From Arcicella rigui (GTDB lineage: Bacteria > Bacteroidota > Bacteroidia > Cytophagales > Spirosomataceae): a DNA stretch of 64,000 nucleotides. Both the position numbers and the translations under genes were made by a program. This document shows positions 44,568 through 53,611 of the stretch, one piece after another. The DNA lies in the NCBI RefSeq assembly GCF_034929435.1, contig NZ_JAYFUM010000018.1, positions 1 through 64,000 on the forward strand, given 5' to 3'. How positions within the stretch are numbered: position 1 is the first letter of the stretch; every line of letters starts with the position of its first letter. The notes under the pieces were generated by a model that had not been told where the DNA came from, did not search any database, and saw only the letters and a program-made list of their open reading frames with translations.

Positions 44568-45734
44568 ATGAAAATTGGAATTGTTTGTTATCCAACCTAC
44601 GGAGGCAGTGGCGTAGTTGCCACCGAATTAGGGAAAGCTCTTGCAAAGGCAGGACATGAAGTACATTTTATTACCTATTCACAACCCTCAAGGTTAGATT
44701 TTTTTAATGAAAACATCTATTATCACGAAGTAAGTGTTTCAAGCTATCCACTTTTTCAATATTTACCTTATGAATCTGCTTTAGCAAGTAAAATCGTTGA
44801 TGTTGTTCTCAATGAAAGACTTGATTTACTGCACGTTCACTACGCCATTCCGCACGCTTCGGCAGCTTTTTTGGCAAAGCAAATTTTAAAATCTAAAGGT
44901 ATTCATATTCCATTTATTACTACGCTACACGGTACAGATATTACTTTGGTTGGTAAAGACCCATCATTTGAACCCGTTGTTACTTTCTCTATCAACGAGT
45001 CGGACGGAGTGACGGCTGTATCAGAAAGTTTGAAAAACGATACTTATGAAGAATTTGAAATTCTGAGTCACATTGAAGTAATTCCCAACTTTATAGATTT
45101 AGAACGTTTTAAAAAATTAAGAAAAGACCACTTTAAAATTGCAATTTGCCCGAATGGAGAAAAACTACTGATGCACACTTCCAATTTTAGAAAAGTAAAA
45201 AGAATTGAAGATGTAGTTCATGTATTTCATAAAGTAAATCAAAAAATTCCTTCAAAACTTTTATTAGTGGGCGATGGGCCTGAACGTACTTCTATTGAAA
45301 TGCTTTGTAGAGAATTGGGCGTTCAGCAAGATGTAAGATTTTTGGGGAAATTAGATGTAATAGAAGAAGTACTTTCGTTGGCAGATTTATTCTTGTTGAC
45401 TTCTGAAAAAGAGAGTTTTGGCTTGGCAGCTTTAGAAGCTATGGCTTGCGAAGTACCAATTATTTCTTCGGATGCAGGAGGTTTGCCAGAAGTAAATTTA
45501 CACGGAGTAACGGGCTATGTTTCAAAAATTGGCGATACCGACGATATGGCAAAAAATGCGATTTCTATTTTGGAAGACGACGAAGTATTAGCACGTTTCA
45601 AACATAACGCTCATGAACGTGCAAAGGAGTTCGACATTGCCAATATCCTTCCTTTGTACGAACGTTACTACGAAAAAATAACAGCAAAAAGCTGGAAATT
45701 TCCAACCCAAATGCTTCAAGAAGTGTTTCATTAA
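44568..45734 (+). CDS. bshA: N-acetyl-alpha-D-glucosaminyl L-malate synthase (bacillithiol pathway)
   Basis: A 388-residue GT4-family glycosyltransferase that joins GlcNAc from UDP-GlcNAc to L-malate, the first step of bacillithiol synthesis. The start KIGIVCYPTYGGSGVVATELGKALAKAGHEVHFITY is diagnostic of BshA; HVHYAIPHASAAFLAKQIL and the UDP-sugar site EKESFGLAALEAMACEVPIISSDAGGLPEV follow. It implies bacillithiol as a low-molecular-weight thiol in this organism. bshB and bshC are not in the window. Confidence 0.94.
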   Translation: MKIGIVCYPTYGGSGVVATELGKALAKAGHEVHFITYSQPSRLDFFNENIYYHEVSVSSYPLFQYLPYESALASKIVDVVLNERLDLLHVHYAIPHASAAFLAKQILKSKGIHIPFITTLHGTDITLVGKDPSFEPVVTFSINESDGVTAVSESLKNDTYEEFEILSHIEVIPNFIDLERFKKLRKDHFKIAICPNGEKLLMHTSNFRKVKRIEDVVHVFHKVNQKIPSKLLLVGDGPERTSIEMLCRELGVQQDVRFLGKLDVIEEVLSLADLFLLTSEKESFGLAALEAMACEVPIISSDAGGLPEVNLHGVTGYVSKIGDTDDMAKNAISILEDDEVLARFKHNAHERAKEFDIANILPLYERYYEKITAKSWKFPTQMLQEVFH

Positions 45735-46037
45735 ATAAATGTGAATCATTCGGTAAACTTATCACTTGGTAAAAACTTGACTTTTATCAAGTGATAGATA
45801 TAATTATTCTAACAATCATTTTTATTGATTTTAGTCATTGCTAAAAACTTTTTTTCTATTAAAGAGTAGTCATCAACAAAAAAAATGTCGGGAAATTAGT
45901 GATAAAAGGCGAACCAACGTAATTAAAAGTTCAGTATCTTTGTCGTTATAATTCAACAAAACAAAGGGTATTAAGCAATTTATATTAAATTAATACAATT
46001 ATTACGCTAACCCCCCTTACTTATCCAAATTAGTATT
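45735..46037. other. spacer with hairpin and -7-like box
   Basis: No gene. TATCACTTG (45760-45768) and CAAGTGATA (45788-45796) form a hairpin that may end bshA transcription. TATCTTTG (45935-45942) matches a -7 box for the hydroxylase gene, but no TTG lies at the proper distance upstream. Confidence 0.5.
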
Positions 46038-46688
46038 ATGGAAGCGAAACAACAAAAAATTAGACCTAAAAACAGTGGCTCTAAACAACTATTTGAAAAC
46101 CCAATTTTAGAAAAACTTTCCCACACCCATATTGCAATTCCTGTTTCTTTGTTTTTTGTAGCTGGGGCAGTTTTAGGGGTTTATGCTTTTACTTATACGT
46201 CTTTAGCCAACTGGGCCATTGGTTCATTATTCCTCACAGGAGCTATTTCATTTACGTTTATCGAGTACTGGGTTCATAGAAGTGTGTATCACATCGAACC
46301 TACTACCGAAGGAAGAGCCAAATTTCAGTACATTGCTCATGGTGTTCACCATGAATATCCAAAAGACAAAACCCGCTTGGCGATGCCTCCGATTATTGCA
46401 GTCATTGTAGCTGCATCGCTTTTCGCTGTGTTTTTCTTATTAATGGGCGAAGCAGCTTATGCTTTCTTTCCGGGTTTTATTTGGGGATATGCCGCTTATT
46501 TATTGGTACATTACTGCGTTCATGCGTATGCACCCCCAAAAAACTTCATGAAACAATTATGGATTAACCACGCCGTACACCATTATAAGGATGGCAATGC
46601 GGTTTTCGGAGTATCTTCTCCACTTTGGGATTATGTATTTGGCACGATGGCTACAATGGATAAATCAAAAGTATCAGAGAATTTATAA
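46038..46688 (+). CDS. fatty acid hydroxylase superfamily membrane protein
   Basis: A 216-residue di-iron membrane hydroxylase with about four hydrophobic segments and the full set of histidine motifs: EYWVHRSVYH (near 75), HGVHHEYPKDKTRL (near 98), HYCVHAY (near 158) and NHAVHHYKDGNAVFGVSSPLWDYVFGT (near 175). It is most like fatty acid 2-hydroxylases, which act on sphingolipid or ceramide acyl chains; Cytophagales often contain sphingolipids, so that substrate is plausible but unproven. It ends at a strong terminator. Confidence 0.85.
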   Translation: MEAKQQKIRPKNSGSKQLFENPILEKLSHTHIAIPVSLFFVAGAVLGVYAFTYTSLANWAIGSLFLTGAISFTFIEYWVHRSVYHIEPTTEGRAKFQYIAHGVHHEYPKDKTRLAMPPIIAVIVAASLFAVFFLLMGEAAYAFFPGFIWGYAAYLLVHYCVHAYAPPKNFMKQLWINHAVHHYKDGNAVFGVSSPLWDYVFGTMATMDKSKVSENL

Positions 46689-46709
46689 GAAATATTTAAT
46701 TCCACTCAA

Positions 46710-46746
46710 ACTCCGCAAGATAAGATTGTTTCTTGCGGAGTTTTTT
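46710..46746 (+). terminator. intrinsic terminator after hydroxylase gene
   Basis: ACTCCGCAAGA pairs perfectly with TCTTGCGGAGT around a 10-nt loop, followed by six T. The loop contains the TTG that could act as -33 element for the TATCTTTG box at 46751-46758 of the following regulator gene (22-nt spacing). Confidence 0.9.
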
Positions 46747-46783
46747 ATTTTATCTTTGAACCAATATCTTATTTATAACATCC

Positions 46784-47470
46784 ATGAAAATATTACTTAT
46801 TGAAGATGAACCCAAAACCTTACAGTCGCTCAGACAAGGACTGGAAGAAAATGGCTTTGAAGTGGACATTGCTTACGATGGTACTATCGGCAAGCACCTT
46901 GCCCGTAAAAATCAATACCAAATTATTGTCACGGATATTATTATGCCCGGCATCAACGGGCTTGAACTCTGCAAGCAACTGCGTAACGAAGGCGTTACTA
47001 CGCCAATATTGATGCTTACCGCTATGGGAAGTATTCAAGAAAAATTGATGGGTTTTGATGCAGGAGCAGACGATTACTTGGTAAAACCCTTTGACTTTCT
47101 GGAATTATTAGCCCGAATAAAAGTACTCAGTAAACGTACTCACATCAATAGCAGCAGTCAGCAAGGAAATATTCTAACCTATAATAATTTAGAAATGAAT
47201 CTGGATGCCCACGTTGTAACAAGAGCAGGCAATAAAATCGACCTTACAGCAAGGGAATTTGCTTTGTTGGAGTACTTGTTGCGTAATCAAGAAAAGGTGA
47301 TTTCTAAAGCAGATATTGCCGAAAAAGTTTGGGACAGCCGCTTCGAAATGGGAACAAATGTCATTGAAGTTTTTATGACGATGCTTCGTAAAAAAATTGA
47401 TAAAAACTACGATACCAAACTTATTCATACGCAGTACGGTGTAGGATATGTGTTGAAAGCTGAAGAGTAG
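46784..47470 (+). CDS. OmpR/PhoB family response regulator (CusR-like)
   Basis: A 228-residue response regulator: receiver domain with IEDEP (7-9), phospho-acceptor D51 in IIVTDIIMPG and the conserved lysine in DDYLVKPFDFLELLARI, then an OmpR-type winged helix (about 130-228, LTAREFALLEYLLRNQEKVISKADIAEKVWD ... IHTQYGVGYVLKAEE). It resembles metal-responsive CusR/CopR regulators. The cognate kinase gene follows 45 bp downstream. A TATCTTTG box is 26 bp upstream of the ATG. Confidence 0.94.
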   Translation: MKILLIEDEPKTLQSLRQGLEENGFEVDIAYDGTIGKHLARKNQYQIIVTDIIMPGINGLELCKQLRNEGVTTPILMLTAMGSIQEKLMGFDAGADDYLVKPFDFLELLARIKVLSKRTHINSSSQQGNILTYNNLEMNLDAHVVTRAGNKIDLTAREFALLEYLLRNQEKVISKADIAEKVWDSRFEMGTNVIEVFMTMLRKKIDKNYDTKLIHTQYGVGYVLKAEE

Positions 47471-47515
47471 CCAAGCTTCATAAACGATTTTAAAACTTCT
47501 TTTTAGAGATAAATT

Positions 47516-48892
47516 ATGCAAATCAGAGCAAAACTTACCTTACAATTTACACTTTTGGTGTCGGTAATTGTATTGGCAATTTTTATCGTTATTTATGGTT
47601 TACGCTATAATTATGTAAAAGAAGAGTTTTATAAACGTCTGACACAAAAAGCTTCTACTTCTGCCGAACTTTTGGTGACGATTAATGAAGTAAACTCCAA
47701 GCTCCTCAAGAAAATCAACCAAACCAACAACGACGTTCTGTATCGTGAAAGCCTAATTATTTATGACTACGAAAATTTAGAAGTATATGCCAGCAACGAT
47801 ACCAGTGGTTTTAAAATTACCTCCGAAATGCTCAATCAAGTACGAAAAGAGCGTATTTCAAGGTTTACACAAGGTGATTTTAAAATTGTAGGGATTTTGT
47901 ATCGAGATAGATTCAACAGAGTTGTTACAATTGCTGGTGCGGTGGATTTATCTGGCGAGAAAGATTTAAAAAATCTTCAAAATACCATGTTTAGCTTGTT
48001 TTTCATTGTAGTGGCTGTGGCGGCTGTGGCGGGTTGGTATTTTTCGGTAAGAGCTTTGTCGCCTATTTCGGCTGTTATTCAACAAGTAAAAAATATTTAT
48101 CCACAAAACGTCAATCAAAGACTTACGATTCAGAATCCAAAAGATGAAATCGGACAACTAACCGCTACTTTCAACGAACTTTTAGAAAGAATCAGTGAAG
48201 TATTCCGTTTGCAGAATTTATTTATTTCAAATGTTTCGCATGAAATGAAAAATCCACTGATGAAAATAGGTTCGCAGATTGACGTTACTTTGCTGAAAAG
48301 TAGAAGTGAAGAACAGTATTTAGCTACGCTTCATTCGGTAAGACAGGATATTCGTGAATTAGGGCAATTGTCGAATACTTTGCTCGAATTAGCCAAAGTA
48401 AGTGACCTAAATCACAGCCTTATGTACGATGAAGTACGGCTCGATGAAATTATTTGGGAAGCTGGCGACCTGTTGCTACAAGCTGAAAAAGATTATCAAG
48501 TACAAGTAAATTTCACGAGTGAATTAGAAGAAGATTCTCAATTAGTGATTCAAGGAAATGCACCTTTATTAAAAACAGCTTTTGTTAACTTGATGGAAAA
48601 TGGCTGTAAGTTTTCAGACAATCACTTGGTAAAAGTAAGTATTTGCTTTTTGGATAGTTACATAGAAGTACAATTTCAAAACAAAGGAACGATGGCTCAA
48701 AGCGAAATTGCTTTGGTATTCGAGCCATTTTACCGAAGTCAAAATACAGCCAATATCAAAGGTTATGGCGTAGGTTTATCTTTGGTAAATCGTATCGTAA
48801 AACTACACGGAGGCAGTATCAACGCCCATTGTACCGAAAACAATACTTTCTTTACGGTGCGTCTTCCCTATTCTGTGGGTAATGGCAAGTAA
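47516..48892 (+). CDS. sensor histidine kinase (CusS-like)
   Basis: A 458-residue membrane kinase. Two membrane spans (about 8-30 and 156-178) flank a 125-residue periplasmic sensor; HAMP domain (180-232); HisKA with phospho-accepting H242 in FISNVSHEMKNPLMKIGSQI; HATPase with N box LMENGCKFSD, F box EPFYRSQ and G box GYGVGLSLVNRIVKLHGG. Partner of the regulator directly upstream. The stimulus is unknown. Its 3' end overlaps the convergent folK gene by 25 bp. Confidence 0.93.
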   Translation: MQIRAKLTLQFTLLVSVIVLAIFIVIYGLRYNYVKEEFYKRLTQKASTSAELLVTINEVNSKLLKKINQTNNDVLYRESLIIYDYENLEVYASNDTSGFKITSEMLNQVRKERISRFTQGDFKIVGILYRDRFNRVVTIAGAVDLSGEKDLKNLQNTMFSLFFIVVAVAAVAGWYFSVRALSPISAVIQQVKNIYPQNVNQRLTIQNPKDEIGQLTATFNELLERISEVFRLQNLFISNVSHEMKNPLMKIGSQIDVTLLKSRSEEQYLATLHSVRQDIRELGQLSNTLLELAKVSDLNHSLMYDEVRLDEIIWEAGDLLLQAEKDYQVQVNFTSELEEDSQLVIQGNAPLLKTAFVNLMENGCKFSDNHLVKVSICFLDSYIEVQFQNKGTMAQSEIALVFEPFYRSQNTANIKGYGVGLSLVNRIVKLHGGSINAHCTENNTFFTVRLPYSVGNGK

Positions 48893-49386
48893 TTCAGCAC
48901 TTTCACTTCTGCAATATCATCACAAGTATTGTATAAATTTTGGATAGTTTTTTTCAAGGTTGGATGCTCAAAATCTGGAGCGATTTCCTGCAAAGGCACT
49001 AAAACAAAATTACGTTCTTGCATCAATGGATGCGGAATCACCAAGTCGGGCAAGTTGATGACGGCATCGCCATAAAAAATTATATCGACATCAATTAGTC
49101 TTGCTCCCCATTTTTCTTTTCGTACTCTTCCCAATAAATCTTCAATTTGTTGGGTTTGTTTTAGTAGCTCAACAGCAGGCAAAAGCGTATCAACCGCAAG
49201 GGCAATATTCAAATAATTGGGCTGATTCTCTACGCCCCAAGGAGCCGTTTCGTAGTATTTTGAACACAAAATAATTTTCCCAACACGCTCTTCGATGGCT
49301 TGCATTGCATTTTCAAGAATTTCTTTGCTATTTCCTAAATTTGAGCCTAAAAGTAGGTAAGTAGTTTGGAGATTTAGTATTTCCAT
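48868..49386 (-). CDS. folK: 2-amino-4-hydroxy-6-hydroxymethyldihydropteridine diphosphokinase
   Basis: A 172-residue HPPK that pyrophosphorylates 6-hydroxymethyl-dihydropterin in folate synthesis. Motifs: YLLLGSNLGNSKEILENAMQAI at the N terminus, YYETAPWGVENQPNYLNIALAVDT, and the signature region RKEKWGARLIDVDIIFYGD with IPHPLMQERNFVLVPLQEIAPD. The end overlaps the histidine kinase gene tail to tail by 25 bp. Confidence 0.95.
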   Translation of the reverse strand: MEILNLQTTYLLLGSNLGNSKEILENAMQAIEERVGKIILCSKYYETAPWGVENQPNYLNIALAVDTLLPAVELLKQTQQIEDLLGRVRKEKWGARLIDVDIIFYGDAVINLPDLVIPHPLMQERNFVLVPLQEIAPDFEHPTLKKTIQNLYNTCDDIAEVKVLNYLPLPTE

Positions 49387-49553
49387 TGTATTTTTAGTTG
49401 AACATCTTTCTTGTAGTTTAAAGCTATTTCAAACTTACAAACTGAACCATTTCAGTTCGATAAAACATCTGAACCTAAGTATTTGCCTGAGTTTACGTTA
49501 CAAAGATTTACAAAGATTCGCTAATTTCATCATTAATCCTTCAAATACCTACC

Positions 49554-50108
49554 ATGAAAAATGTCACAAAAGGCTCTATTCTTATCTCCGAACCCTTTTT
49601 AAAAGACCCTCATTTTGGTCGTAGTGTGGTGCTAATTTGCGAACATGAGACTAATCAAGGCTCTTTTGGACTTATTCTAAACCAAACTTCTAATCTCAAT
49701 CTTGATGATGTATTAGAAGAAAACATCTACCCAGATGTTCCATTATTTGTGGGTGGGCCCGTGCATCATAATACTTTGCATTATGTGCATCGCCGTCCGG
49801 ATTTAATTGATGGCGGAATAGAAATCATGGAAGGCGTTACTTGGGGAGGGAATTTCCAACAAGTAAAAACTTTGTTGAATAATGGCGTTTTATCGCCTAA
49901 GGATATTCGCTGTTTTATTGGTTATTCTGGCTGGGAAGAATACCAATTAGATAACGAACTAAAAAAAGACTCGTGGATTGTATCTAAAACAACGGCTGAT
50001 TTTATTTTTGATACTCCCACCGAACATTTCTGGCGAACGATGCTCAAAGAAATGGGGGGTTCATTTAAAGTATTGGCCAATTACCCAAGCGACCCACGTT
50101 TGAATTAA
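49554..50108 (+). CDS. YqgE/AlgH family protein
   Basis: A 184-residue UPF0301 (YqgE/AlgH) protein. KGSILISEPFLKDPHFGRSVVLICEHETNQGSFGLILNQ and VPLFVGGPVHHNTLHYVH are the conserved blocks, as is RCFIGYSGWEEYQLDNELKKDSWIV. The biochemical role is not established; some members have been linked to gene regulation. The next gene starts 9 bp downstream, so the two are cotranscribed. Confidence 0.93.
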   Translation: MKNVTKGSILISEPFLKDPHFGRSVVLICEHETNQGSFGLILNQTSNLNLDDVLEENIYPDVPLFVGGPVHHNTLHYVHRRPDLIDGGIEIMEGVTWGGNFQQVKTLLNNGVLSPKDIRCFIGYSGWEEYQLDNELKKDSWIVSKTTADFIFDTPTEHFWRTMLKEMGGSFKVLANYPSDPRLN

Positions 50109-50117
50109 GAAAATTTG

Positions 50118-50579
50118 ATGAATACTCACGAAGATATTCCAACACATTCAATTATTTATAGTCGTCCCACAGACCAACTTTTGTTATTATTAGGAGGTCT
50201 GGGGACGTTTTTATATGTTATCATTTTTCTGATAAAGACAGCCTATTTTACGGCTTTTACATTTTTGATATTAAGTATCTTTTTGGTTTACAAATACTTA
50301 GACAACAGTAAAGCAAAACCCAAACTTATCCTTAGTAAAGAAGGGATTCAATTCATTGGACAGCCTTTTGTGTCTTGGGCTTTTGTTCATGGACTCCGAA
50401 TTCGTTCGGATGTAAAAGGGAATACTTATTCCGAAACTTTAGTTTTTACCAATAATGGTAGAATTCAAGAAATACCATTGGCACAATTAGACATCAGTTC
50501 TTGGCAATTAGAACAACTCTTTGAACAATATCAAGATAGTTTTAGAGAAAGCCTTACGGAAGATTCAGAGCTTTATTGA
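50118..50579 (+). CDS. small membrane protein, PH-like domain
   Basis: A 153-residue unrecognised protein. Two adjacent hydrophobic segments (about 22-42 and 45-62) form a membrane hairpin; the remaining cytoplasmic part (KPKLILSKEGIQFIGQPFVSWAFVHGLRIRSDVKGNTYSETLVFTNNGRIQEIPLAQLDIS) resembles a bacterial PH-like domain, as found in many small membrane proteins. The ATG at 50118 follows a TTG; it starts 9 bp after the yqgE stop. A similar layout is seen in the 61673-62134 protein. Confidence 0.65.
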   Translation: MNTHEDIPTHSIIYSRPTDQLLLLLGGLGTFLYVIIFLIKTAYFTAFTFLILSIFLVYKYLDNSKAKPKLILSKEGIQFIGQPFVSWAFVHGLRIRSDVKGNTYSETLVFTNNGRIQEIPLAQLDISSWQLEQLFEQYQDSFRESLTEDSELY

Positions 50580-50658
50580 GTATTGTATCATAAAACACCT
50601 TTTTGAGCAAATTATTATTGTTATATTTGTATGGAAAATAAAACAAACATTTAAAGCT

Positions 50659-50952
50659 ATGGCAATTGAAATAGTTGATAATTACAAAAGTTTAGTTGCT
50701 AACATTGGGCAGTTAATTGAAGTTTCGGGTTATAGAAACGATTATATTGCCCACAAAATAGGAATTTCTCCCACTACTTTTTCTGTCAAAAAAGGTAGAG
50801 GTTCATTTTCTCTTGATGATATAGAAAAAATCATTAAGGTCATTGAAAATGAAGACGTAGAAAACTATTTAATGTTGGAAATTATGAAGTCGAGAAAAGA
50901 TGACGAGAATGTTCCTTACAGCGAAGCTAAAAAATTACTTGGATGGAAATAA
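50659..50952 (+). CDS. helix-turn-helix antitoxin of a toxin-antitoxin pair
   Basis: A 97-residue DNA-binding antitoxin. An XRE-like helix-turn-helix occupies about residues 8-65 (LVANIGQLIEVSGYRNDYIAHKIGISPTTFSVKKGRGSFSLDDIEKIIKVIE); the C-terminal tail (MKSRKDDENVPYSEAKKLLGWK) probably wraps the toxin. It precedes the toxin gene and overlaps it by 10 bp, so translation is coupled. TATATTTG (50622-50629) is a fair -7 box upstream. The ATG at 50659 begins the conserved region. Confidence 0.82.
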   Translation: MAIEIVDNYKSLVANIGQLIEVSGYRNDYIAHKIGISPTTFSVKKGRGSFSLDDIEKIIKVIENEDVENYLMLEIMKSRKDDENVPYSEAKKLLGWK

Positions 50953-51224
50953 TTTTAAAACGTAAGTTTATTAAGGAAGCTGGAAAATTACCATCAAAGG
51001 TTCAAAAGTCTATCCGTGACATTATTGATACTTTAGAACGTTCGGAAAGCTTGGAGACATCGGGAGTTGATTATATTGCTATGGAAGGACAACAAAAAGG
51101 AGATAATTATTATCGAATTAGGGTTGGTCAATGGCGGATTGGAATTCAGTATGTTGAACCTTCTTTGATATTTATAACAGTACTTAGTCGTGGTGATGTT
51201 TACAAAAAATTCCCACCCAAATAA
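50943..51224 (+). CDS. RelE/ParE family toxin
   Basis: A 93-residue RelE/ParE-fold protein: ILKRKFIKEAGKLPSKVQKSIRDIIDTLERSESL (two N-terminal helices), then strands YRIRVGQWRIGIQYVEPSLIFITVLSRGDVYKKFP. The arginines in YYRIRVGQWRIGI and the LSRGDVYK tail are typical of ribosome-dependent mRNA interferases of the RelE type. It forms a type II toxin-antitoxin pair with the gene upstream (10-bp overlap). Antitoxin-first order separates it from HigBA. Confidence 0.87.
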   Translation: MEIILKRKFIKEAGKLPSKVQKSIRDIIDTLERSESLETSGVDYIAMEGQQKGDNYYRIRVGQWRIGIQYVEPSLIFITVLSRGDVYKKFPPK

Positions 51225-51276
51225 AATTACCTATATTTTAACCTTTATTTTTAAGTTCAAAACGCTGAACTCTCAC

Positions 51277-52776
51277 TTACCATCTCAAATTCTCAATAAT
51301 ATCACTGGCTATCAATGCCATTTTTCCTCTGTTTCCTGCGGCAAAATCTCCTGCTTTTCCATGCTGATAAACGCCTAAAAGAGCAGCTTCTTTGGCTGAA
51401 TAGCCCTGAGCTAATAAAGCCACAATTATTCCTGTAAGTACATCGCCACTTCCTGCGGTTGCCATTCCTGCATTTCCTGTTGAATTAAAGAAAATATCAC
51501 CATCTGGCATCGCAATGGCTGATTGATAACCTTTCAGCACAACAATTACTTCATATTTTTCGGCAAAAGCCCGAAGAAGATTGAGCTTTTCAAAATCATC
51601 TTTCCAAGTATGCCCGATAAGTTTTTGGAATTCTTTTGGATGGGGAGTTAGAATGGTATTTTTAGGTAACAGTGTCAATAATGCTCTTCCTTTTTCTGTG
51701 CCCAATAAATTCAAAGCATCGGCATCAATCACCACTGCTTTATTTTTTGCCATTAACAAAGTGCTTTTCAAAAGCTCAAATGCCTCGGGTTTTGTACCAA
51801 TGCCCGGGCCAATGGCTATGCTTTGAAAATTATCAATCTCGATTTCAGATAAAACCTCATGAGTACTTTCAGGATAAGTCAAAGTCATGGCTTCTGGCAC
51901 TGAAATTTGTAAAATATCATAAGCAAAATCAGGCACAAGACAAGTGAGTTTTCCTACACCCGAACGCAAACAAGCTTTGGCAGAAAGAATCGCCGCTCCC
52001 ATCATTCCTCTCGAACCCGCAATCAGCAAACTATGTCCATACGTACCTTTATGAGAAAAATTTTGGCGTACTTCGGGCAAAATCTCTGTTAAATAATAAT
52101 TTTCAACCTTCGTTTCCTGAATAAATTGTTGGTTCAATCCAATGTCTATTACTTGCCAATCGCCTACAAAAGCTTGGTTTTGTGGCAACATCATCGCCAA
52201 TTTTGGCAATTGAAAAGTAATCGTTTTATCAGGTTTTAAAATCACATCTTCGGGCAAATTAGCACTATCCATGTACAAGCCTGAAGCAATGTCTATCGAA
52301 ATTTTTGTCGCTTTTAAAACATTGATTTGTTCAATAATCGTTTTCAAAATTCCTGTTACCGAACGATTTACGCCTGCTCCTAACAATGCGTCAATAATGA
52401 TTTCATTCGGCTTAATATTCTTCAAAAAAGCTAAATCACTTTCAGTTTGAATACTGGTAATTTCCTGAATTTTACCGAAATTAATTTCACAATCAACACT
52501 TTTCTGTTTGGCATATTCTACCACGAATACATGTACTTTAAACCCTTTTTGGCGTAATAAACGAGCAATCGCTAAACCATCTCCGCCATTATTTCCCAAA
52601 CCACAAAAAACATGAATACTTAATTGCTGTACGGCAAAGTACTCTTGCATAAACCAATTGACGAAAGCGACGGAGGCTCTTTCCATTAAATCAACAGAAG
52701 CGATGCCTTCTTGCTCTATCGTAAAAGCGTCTAAAGCTTTGGTTTGGCTGGCACTTAGGATTTTTAGGGTTTTCAT
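51277..52776 (-). CDS. nnr: bifunctional NAD(P)H-hydrate epimerase / ADP-dependent dehydratase
   Basis: A 499-residue metabolite-repair enzyme that restores damaged NADH and NADPH hydrates. N-terminal YjeF_N epimerase domain (about 1-215) with VFCGLGNNGGDGLAIARLL and IIDALLGAGVNR; C-terminal YjeF_C dehydratase domain (about 225-495) with HKGTYGHSLLIAGSRGMMGAAIL, IAIGPGIGTKPEAFE, VIDADALNLLG, LTPHPKEF and STGNAGMATAGSGDVLTGIIVALLAQG. Both halves look intact. Monocistronic. Confidence 0.95.
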   Translation of the reverse strand: MKTLKILSASQTKALDAFTIEQEGIASVDLMERASVAFVNWFMQEYFAVQQLSIHVFCGLGNNGGDGLAIARLLRQKGFKVHVFVVEYAKQKSVDCEINFGKIQEITSIQTESDLAFLKNIKPNEIIIDALLGAGVNRSVTGILKTIIEQINVLKATKISIDIASGLYMDSANLPEDVILKPDKTITFQLPKLAMMLPQNQAFVGDWQVIDIGLNQQFIQETKVENYYLTEILPEVRQNFSHKGTYGHSLLIAGSRGMMGAAILSAKACLRSGVGKLTCLVPDFAYDILQISVPEAMTLTYPESTHEVLSEIEIDNFQSIAIGPGIGTKPEAFELLKSTLLMAKNKAVVIDADALNLLGTEKGRALLTLLPKNTILTPHPKEFQKLIGHTWKDDFEKLNLLRAFAEKYEVIVVLKGYQSAIAMPDGDIFFNSTGNAGMATAGSGDVLTGIIVALLAQGYSAKEAALLGVYQHGKAGDFAAGNRGKMALIASDIIENLRW

Positions 52777-52899
52777 ATTTAGTTAGTGAATTAGCGAGTT
52801 AGTGATTGATATAAGTAGTGATTAATAAAAAGTGACTGGCAATTAGCATTTTAAATATCTAACAATCAAATACTTATCAGATTCTAACACCAATCATTA
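52777..52899. repeat. word-iterated spacer (TTAGTGA words)
   Basis: GAGTTAGTGATTGATA, AAGTAGTGATTAATA and AAAAGTGACTGGC repeat one word, and the right half (AACACCAATCATTACTACTT) carries it in inverse sense. It lies between the siroheme-synthase-domain gene and nnr, both on the minus strand. No perfect long arm is present. Confidence 0.5.
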
Positions 52900-53493
52900 C
52901 TACTTCTTATTTATCAATCCTTCTGTTACTTCATTCATAATTTTAATTTTTTCTTGAAAGTCGCCTTTGATTGATTTTCTGATTTCTCTGAGATTTTCCA
53001 ATAATTGTTGTACGTCTGCTGGAATAATATCATCCAAAAACTCACGCATTCTTTTTGCCATCGTTGGCGATTTCCCGTTGGTTGAAATACCAATTTTTAA
53101 ATCTCCTTTTTGCACAATCGAACCCAAATAAAAATCACAAAGCGATGGCGTATCGGCTACGTTACAAAGCAAATGTCGTTCGGCGGCGATGCGTTTGATA
53201 CTTGCGTGTAAGTCTGGATTGTCTGTTGCCAAAATCAATAAATCTTTATTTTCTAAGTCGGAATACTGAAATTTTCTTTCAACCAACAATACGTTTGGAT
53301 AATCTTTGGCAAAGGCTTTCAATTCATCACGAATCAAATCAGCGACAACCGTAATTACTGCGTCTGGACTATTATTCAGCATTGCCGAAAGTTTTTCTAA
53401 ACCAACATTTCCGCCACCTACCAGTAAAACGTTGAGTTCTTCTAATTTTAGAAAAACAGGGAAAAGTCGGTTTTTTATATCAGTATTTTGCAT
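52900..53493 (-). CDS. precorrin-2 dehydrogenase / sirohydrochlorin ferrochelatase domain protein
   Basis: A 197-residue protein equal to the N-terminal CysG (Met8-like) part: NRLFPVFLKLEELNVLLVGGGNVGLEKLSAML (NAD-binding, near 20-40), ERKFQYSDLENKDLLILATDNPDLHASI, LLCNVADTPSLCDFYLGSIVQKGDLKIGISTNGKSPTMAKRMREFLD. It oxidises precorrin-2 and inserts iron to make siroheme for sulfite or nitrite reductases. The uroporphyrinogen methyltransferase half is missing, so a separate CobA is expected. ATG at 53493 is preferred over a TTG at 53535 that would overlap the terminator. Confidence 0.92.
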   Translation of the reverse strand: MQNTDIKNRLFPVFLKLEELNVLLVGGGNVGLEKLSAMLNNSPDAVITVVADLIRDELKAFAKDYPNVLLVERKFQYSDLENKDLLILATDNPDLHASIKRIAAERHLLCNVADTPSLCDFYLGSIVQKGDLKIGISTNGKSPTMAKRMREFLDDIIPADVQQLLENLREIRKSIKGDFQEKIKIMNEVTEGLINKK

Positions 53494-53540
53494 TTCTTGA
53501 GGAATGAGTATTGAAATTAAAAAACGAAGATACAAACAAA

Positions 53541-53569
53541 AAACCTTGCTCGGAATCCGAGCAAGGTTT
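53541..53569 (-). terminator. intrinsic terminator after acyl-CoA synthetase gene
   Basis: AAACCTTGCTCGG and CCGAGCAAGGTTT are perfect inverses around AAT. On the minus strand the stem is followed by TTTG and T-rich sequence; it lies 42 bp after the acyl-CoA synthetase stop. Confidence 0.9.
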
Positions 53570-53611
53570 CAGTAATCAAGCATTTATATAAAAATCATTA
53601 TGAAGTTTCTC

